From: Antilocapra americana
Taxonomy: Eukaryota; Chordata; Mammalia; Artiodactyla; Antilocapridae
Assembly: GCA_007570785.1 (NCBI GenBank)
Contig: ML660777.1
Location: 10,111,639 to 10,175,638 of the forward strand
Direction: 5' to 3'
Length of the DNA: 64,000 nt
Each line of letters opens with the position of its first letter. Position 1 is the first letter of the stretch. This document shows positions 59,896-64,000 of this stretch, one piece after another. The notes under the pieces are model-generated. The model saw nothing but the letters and a program-made list of their open reading frames with translations, searched no databases and had not been told where the DNA came from. Both the position numbers and the translations under genes were made by a program.

Positions 59896-60680
59896 ATTGT
59901 GGGGACAGGCACATTACATATATTACCAGGGCCCTGAGTATAAAGACAATGGCATTTAGGGTCTACCTTGTGGAACACACAAGCAAATCAGTTATTCCTG
60001 CTGGTGGGACAAGGCTATGATATCTACCTGTGTACCCACGGTGTAGGAGAGAAGCTTGGCCCCATCTCCCAGCACCCACATCTTTAAATGCCACAGTTGT
60101 TTCAGCTCTCCTATTCCACCAGTTACTAAACACTCAATCTGGATTTCAACTTGCCCTGCAGAAGAAATAAAAAGGACAACAAAACGGCCAAACAGCAGCC
60201 AGGAAAGAGGGAAAAGGGGGTCAGGGGGATTCCTTTGGGAAAGTATACTGGGGAGGGTGCTTCCAGGGGCAAGTGTCAGGAGAGCCAACTTCCCTAAAAG
60301 GCTTAAATAAGGAGGCAGGCTGGCTCCAGGATGAGAAAAGTCCATGCTCTTATGGCACAACCAAGAACCCGGGTTCTTTCCATCTTCCTGCTAATCCACC
60401 CTCGAGTGTCAGCCTTATCCCCTGGCTGGCTCCCCTCATAGAGGCAAAGCAGCTGTAGCTGCTACAAGCAACACACAAATGTGACAAGTTTCAGAGGAAG
60501 ACAACTTCAAGCTTCATAGGACTGAGACAGCATCTCTCATACTCCATTTTGACACATGGGGTACATGGCAAGCCCATGGCCAGACAAGCCAGTCCAGGCT
60601 GCAAGGGGGCAGCCTCCTCTGAAGCACAGGGCTAGGGGCTACTTATTATCAACCTGCTCTTGATGATAAGGGCACGTTCC

Positions 60681-61192
60681 TGGGATTTCTCTGGTGGTAG
60701 AATGGATGAGGGGACTTCCCCGGTGTTTCAGTGGTAAAGAATTTGCCTGCAATGCAGGAGATGCAGGAGACACGGGTTCCATCCTTGAGTTGAGCAAATT
60801 CCTGGAGGAGGGCATGGCAACCCACTCCTGTATTCTTGACTGGACAATTCCATGGACAGAGGAGCCTGGAGGGCTACAGTCCATGGGGTCACAAAGAGTC
60901 GGACACAACTGAAGTGACAACACAGCACAACACAACATAGTAGATGAGAGTCCACCTCCCAATGCAGGGGACACAGGTTCGATCCCTGGCCCAGGAAGAT
61001 CCCACAAGCAGTGAGGTGGCTGACCCTGTGCACCGAAACTACTGAGCCCGCGTGCCTAGAGAAGCCATGGCAAGGAGAAGCCCGAGCGCCATATGGAAAG
61101 AGTAGCCCTGGCTCCCCACAACTAGAGAAAGCCCATGCACAAAAACGAAGATCCAGCACAGCCAAAAAGAAATCTTTTTTAAAAAAGTTAAA
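60681..61192 (+). mobile_element. CHR-2-type SINE split by a Bov-tA
   Basis: The left part, 60681-60711 (gggatttctctggtggtaga), and the right part, 60936-61192 (gtccacctcccaatgcaggg, ggttcgatccctggcccagg, actagagaaagcccatgcac, gcacagccaaaaagaaatct), form one CHR-2 SINE with an A-rich tail. Confidence 0.85.
60712..60935 (+). mobile_element. Bov-tA SINE nested in the CHR-2 SINE
   Basis: gggacttccccggtgtttca through caggagacacgggttccatc to gtcggacacaactgaagtga and an acaacac-rich tail. Similar flanks (ggatgag and tagatgag) may be the target-site duplication. Confidence 0.88.
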
Positions 61193-61199
61193 AAAAGGT

Positions 61200-61972
61200 A
61201 GTTCCTTTTGCTGTCTCGCATGCAGGGTTCTCATTACCATCTTTCTAAATTCCATATTTATGTGTTAGTATACTGTATTGTTGTTTTTCCTTCTGGCTTA
61301 CTTCACTCTGGATAATAGGCTCCAGTTCCGTCCACCTGAGTAGAACTGATTCAAATGAATTTTTTTTTAATGCTGAGTAATATTCCATTGTGTATATGCA
61401 CCACAGCTTTCTTATCCATTTGTCAGTTGATGGGCATCTAGGTTGCTTCCATGTCCTGGCTATTGTAAACAAAGCAGCGATAAACATTGGGGTACACGTG
61501 GCTCTTTCAATTCTGGTTTCCTCGGTGTATATGCCCAGCAGTGGGATTGCTGGGTCACATGGCAGGTCTATTTGCAGTTTTTTAAGGAATCTCCACACTG
61601 TTTTCCATAGTGGCTGTACTAGTTTGCATTCCCACCAACAGTGTAAGAGGGTTCCTGCATGCGAGACAGCAAAAGGAACGCAGATGTATAGAACGGACAC
61701 GTGGACTCTGTGGAAGAGGGCAAGGGTGGGATGATATGGGAGAATGACATTGAAACACGTTAATTACCATATATGAAATCAATCGCCAGCCCAGTGTTGA
61801 TGCTTGGGGCTGGTGCACCAGGATGTCCCAGGGGGAGGGAGCCGGGAGGGGGGAGCGAGGGGGGTTCTGGAGGGGGAGCATGTGTAGATCCATGGCGGTT
61901 TCATGTTACTGTATGGCAAAACCAACACAATAAAGTAAAGAAAATTTTTAAAAATAAAAATAAAAAAAAAAT
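61200..61972. mobile_element. 5'-inverted (twin-primed) young L1 with a 26-bp junction overlap
   Basis: 61201-61653 is reversed ORF2 C-terminal sequence; the minus frame 61700-61245 encodes [17 protein letters not shown] and further ORF2 residues. 61654-61972 is forward 3' UTR (gtggaagagggcaagggtgg, ggtggtgcaccaggatgtcc-like text) ending in an A-rich tail. The 26 bases at 61201-61226 recur as an exact reverse complement at 61654-61679, so the two half-products overlap by 26 nt of the L1 message. It sits in the A-rich tail of the CHR-2 SINE; a short aaaaggt flanks both sides. Confidence 0.93.
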
Positions 61973-62079
61973 AAAAGGTCAGAGGGATATGCCCCCCTAT
62001 TTTCTTCCTGTCTTTAGCTGGAAGAATGTTTGTTTTAGCCACTGTGTTTTGTGCTAGCTTTTGGGTACACTGGTTTTAT

Positions 62080-62380
62080 TGAGCTATTTTATTGAGTATT
62101 TTTACATAAATAGGTTTAATTAATGTAAAAAGTCTGTTCTATTTTTGAAGTGATCAGATTTTTTGCTTAGTCCTTATCCATTTAATAAATTATAACTAAT
62201 ACATTTTCTAATATTGAACCACCTTCCAGTTCCTGGTAAAACAACCACTGATCATGATGCACTATTTTGAAACATGCTATTTGCTTCTGCTACATAATGT
62301 TTTCTTTAAGATGTGTGTCTATAAGTGAGATTGGTCAGTAACTTGGTATTTTAATAAAAGCTCTGTCAGGTTAAAAAAAA
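62080..62380 (-). mobile_element. Ancient L1 ORF2 fragment
   Basis: tctaatattgaaccaccttc, gatcatgatgcactattttg and gagattggtcagtaacttgg are reversed L1 ORF2, too diverged to hold a frame. Confidence 0.55.
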
Positions 62381-62478
62381 TTAATCTTGCAGTTACAAAG
62401 ATAATGAATTATATGATTGGAAAGGGGTAGAATTCATGTTGGAAGGGGGTGGAAAATTGAAGAAGGGTGTAAGATTTT

Positions 62479-62764
62479 ATGGGAGAGGGCAAGGGTGGGA
62501 TGATAAGGGAGAATGGCATTGAAACATGCAAATTATCATATGTGAAATCAGTCACCAGCCCAAGTTTGATGCTTGATACAGGGTGCTCAGGGTTGGTGCA
62601 CCGGGATGACCCAGAGGGATGGAATCTGGAGAGAGGTGGGAGGGGGGTTCTGGAAGGGGAACACATGTATACCCATGGCAGATTCATGTCAATGTATGGC
62701 AAAACCAACATGATAATGTAAAGAAAATAAATAAAATAACAACAAAAATAAAATAAAATAAAGG
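62479..62764 (+). mobile_element. L1 3' end fragment
   Basis: gggagagggcaagggtggga, gaaatcagtcaccagcccaa and gtatggcaaaaccaacatga with an AAATA-rich tail. Same family as 49218 but more diverged, and 5' truncated in the 3' UTR. Confidence 0.88.
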
Positions 62765-63083
62765 CAGTTCCTGATACCCAATCAGATCTGTTGGGGGTAG
62801 GGGATGGTTAAGCAAACAAAGGTTTCTGTTCCACAGAAAAATAATGGTTCTGGTTCCCTATTCCAAATGCCAGAATTTATTTTAAAGAATATTTGTAAGG
62901 GCCACAGTGAAATTTTCCAGATCTTGCCAATTCAGGCTTTGTTAATAATTCCCAAAGACCAATTAGGCCCCTTTGTAATCCTGGAAACTAACACTTACCT
63001 AAATCCAGATCCTTATCTGTTTCTTTGTTCCCAGAGCTTTGCCCTCCAATCTAACAATCACACTTTGAAACTCAGCACGGGGC

Positions 63084-63100
63084 GGGGGGGGGGGGGGGGG
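63084..63100 (+). repeat. Poly-G tract (17)
   Basis: Seventeen G after ggggc. Likely length-variable. Confidence 0.9.
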
Positions 63101-63872
63101 AACAGCCCTCAATCATGCTACCAAAACACCATCAGCCTATTTTATCAAAGTGAAGTTTCACTTATGATTTGTTGTACATTCTGCAAAATACTGTCTTATT
63201 TGATATCTTATGGAAACTTCAGAAGACGCCAGTAAGGAGGACATTGTTCACAGGATTATGATGGGGCAATTTCCATGGCTAGTGGTTCTAAAAATTCCCA
63301 GTTACAGTTTCACAGGCCTGTGAGGCAGAAGAACAAACAGCCACCTCCCGCTAAAGCTTAACCGCATGTTGCTATGCAAGCCTAAAGCTTTGGAGGCCAA
63401 GGCAAGGTTCTGAGAAGGCAGGGTTGAGAGCAACTCCTATTCTCAGGAAAGAGGAAGAATTGGTTGATTCCAGAGAATTAATGATTTGAGATTCTGGCTT
63501 CTGAAATGGGGAGAAATGGTTCTCAAAATACAGTCTAGACTCCTGAGACCTTGTCAAAGGTCTGTAAGGTCAAAACTTTTCACTCTCAATATCTTAGGAG
63601 TATAGAGTAGAGTTTATCAAAAAAGAATAAAGTACAATTATTCAAAAAAGTGATTAAAATTCCCCTCCTGTTTTAAACCACTTATCTGTATAGGCTGGAT
63701 TTGCTTTATCTATTTCAACCAAAGCAACAGACTGTAACAGATTGAACGGAGAAGCAGAGCTGAGCTTCTTTCTATTAAACCAGCAGTTTTCTATTAAACC
63801 AGACAGTAAAGAGATGGGCAAAAATGCAAAGCTCTCCTACATTCGTTTTGAAAGCAGTTACTTTCCATGAAG

Positions 63873-64000
63873 GCCTTCCCTGGTGGCTCAGGGGTAAATG
63901 CAGGAGATATAGGATTCGGGTTTGATACCTGGGTTGGGAAGTTCCTCTGGAGTAGGAAATGGCACCCCACTCCAGTATTCTTTTTTTTTTTTTTTATTAT
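63873..64000 (+). mobile_element. Bov-tA SINE, cut by the window edge
   Basis: ggccttccctggtggctcag through gggtttgatacctgggttgg to cactccagtattc, then a run of T (63981-63996) and attat. The head has a deletion after aggggtaaatgcagg. The T run breaks the Bov-tA consensus and may be the tail of a second, oppositely oriented element. Confidence 0.8.

Larger units (their letters stand above)
38532..64000 (-). other. ARFGEF3: ARFGEF3 intron, more than 25.4 kb, open at the window edge
   Basis: No further exon was recognised above 38531. Stretches without assignable content include 38540-39040, 39410-40140, 42870-43440, 45010-45900, 46500-47180, 48830-49180, 49490-50200, 50340-50750, 51570-52870, 54060-54490, 56090-57990, 58750-59310, 59900-60670 and 62770-63870. 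None shows a CpG island, so the promoter is probably outside the window. Confidence 0.75.

Noticed and set aside
8499..60935. Many near-identical repeats as a CRISPR array or satellite
   Set aside because: Copies are dispersed in both orientations with target-site duplications and no regular spacing; they are Bov-tA SINEs.
61245..61700. 151-residue minus-strand frame
   Set aside because: ORF2 C-terminus of the inverted half of an L1.
62804..63235. 143-residue plus-strand frame
   Set aside because: It contains a poly-Gly stretch from the poly-G tract and no domain pattern.
1291..63980. Repeated tRNA-like sequences as tRNA genes
   Set aside because: The gttcgat-type B boxes belong to SINE heads. 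They lack intact cloverleaf arms and are followed by SINE bodies.
38532..64000. First coding exon(s) and promoter of ARFGEF3
   Set aside because: I looked for minus-strand text encoding the first about 46 residues and for a CpG island and found neither.
1..64000. A previously undescribed multi-gene system
   Set aside because: All coding signal resolves to one known gene and LINE remnants; no gene cluster, unusual operon or novel protein family was visible.

Overview
This is ordinary vertebrate nuclear DNA from a ruminant, most likely a bovid. It carries many Bov-tA SINEs, CHR-2-type tRNA-derived SINEs, BovB (RTE) LINEs, artiodactyl L1 tails and bovine-type mariner MITEs over an old mammalian layer of MIR, L2, MER5A, MER20 and Tigger1. 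Nothing bacterial, viral-genomic or CRISPR-like is present, and the only long open frames belong to LINE ORF2 proteins.

The window lies inside one gene transcribed on the minus strand: ARFGEF3 (BIG3, brefeldin A-inhibited guanine nucleotide-exchange protein 3). Four consecutive coding exons are readable, in transcript order 38531-38450, 34408-34277, 13316-13248 and 86-1 (cut by the window edge). Together they encode about 122 residues, near residues 47-168 of the protein by my recollection of the human sequence, in the N-terminal helical (DCB-like) region. All junctions have GT/AG sites and compatible phases. The first coding exon(s), promoter and CpG island are not in the window and should lie above 64000; the rest of the gene lies below position 1.

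Everything else is intron: >25.4 kb (38532-64000), 4,041 bp (34409-38449), 20,960 bp (13317-34276) and 13,161 bp (87-13247). About half of it is recognisable interspersed repeat. Region 1-13 kb holds SINEs, MER5A copies, a decayed LTR, a (GT)18 microsatellite and a mariner MITE. Region 13-34 kb holds L2/MIR, two partial BovB copies, MER20, dimeric Bov-tA and a BovB nested in a MIR. Region 35-38 kb holds a Tigger1 derivative, a dimeric SINE and a rearranged L1. Region 38-64 kb is dense in young L1s, several 5'-inverted (twin-primed), plus nested SINE/L1 stacks.

I found no new biological system. The points most worth checking are four 5'-inverted L1 insertions (two with base-level junction evidence), one L1 tail with a 36-bp exact target-site duplication, several nested insertions with duplications, a perfect 32-bp palindrome, and poly-G tracts that all lie on the same strand.
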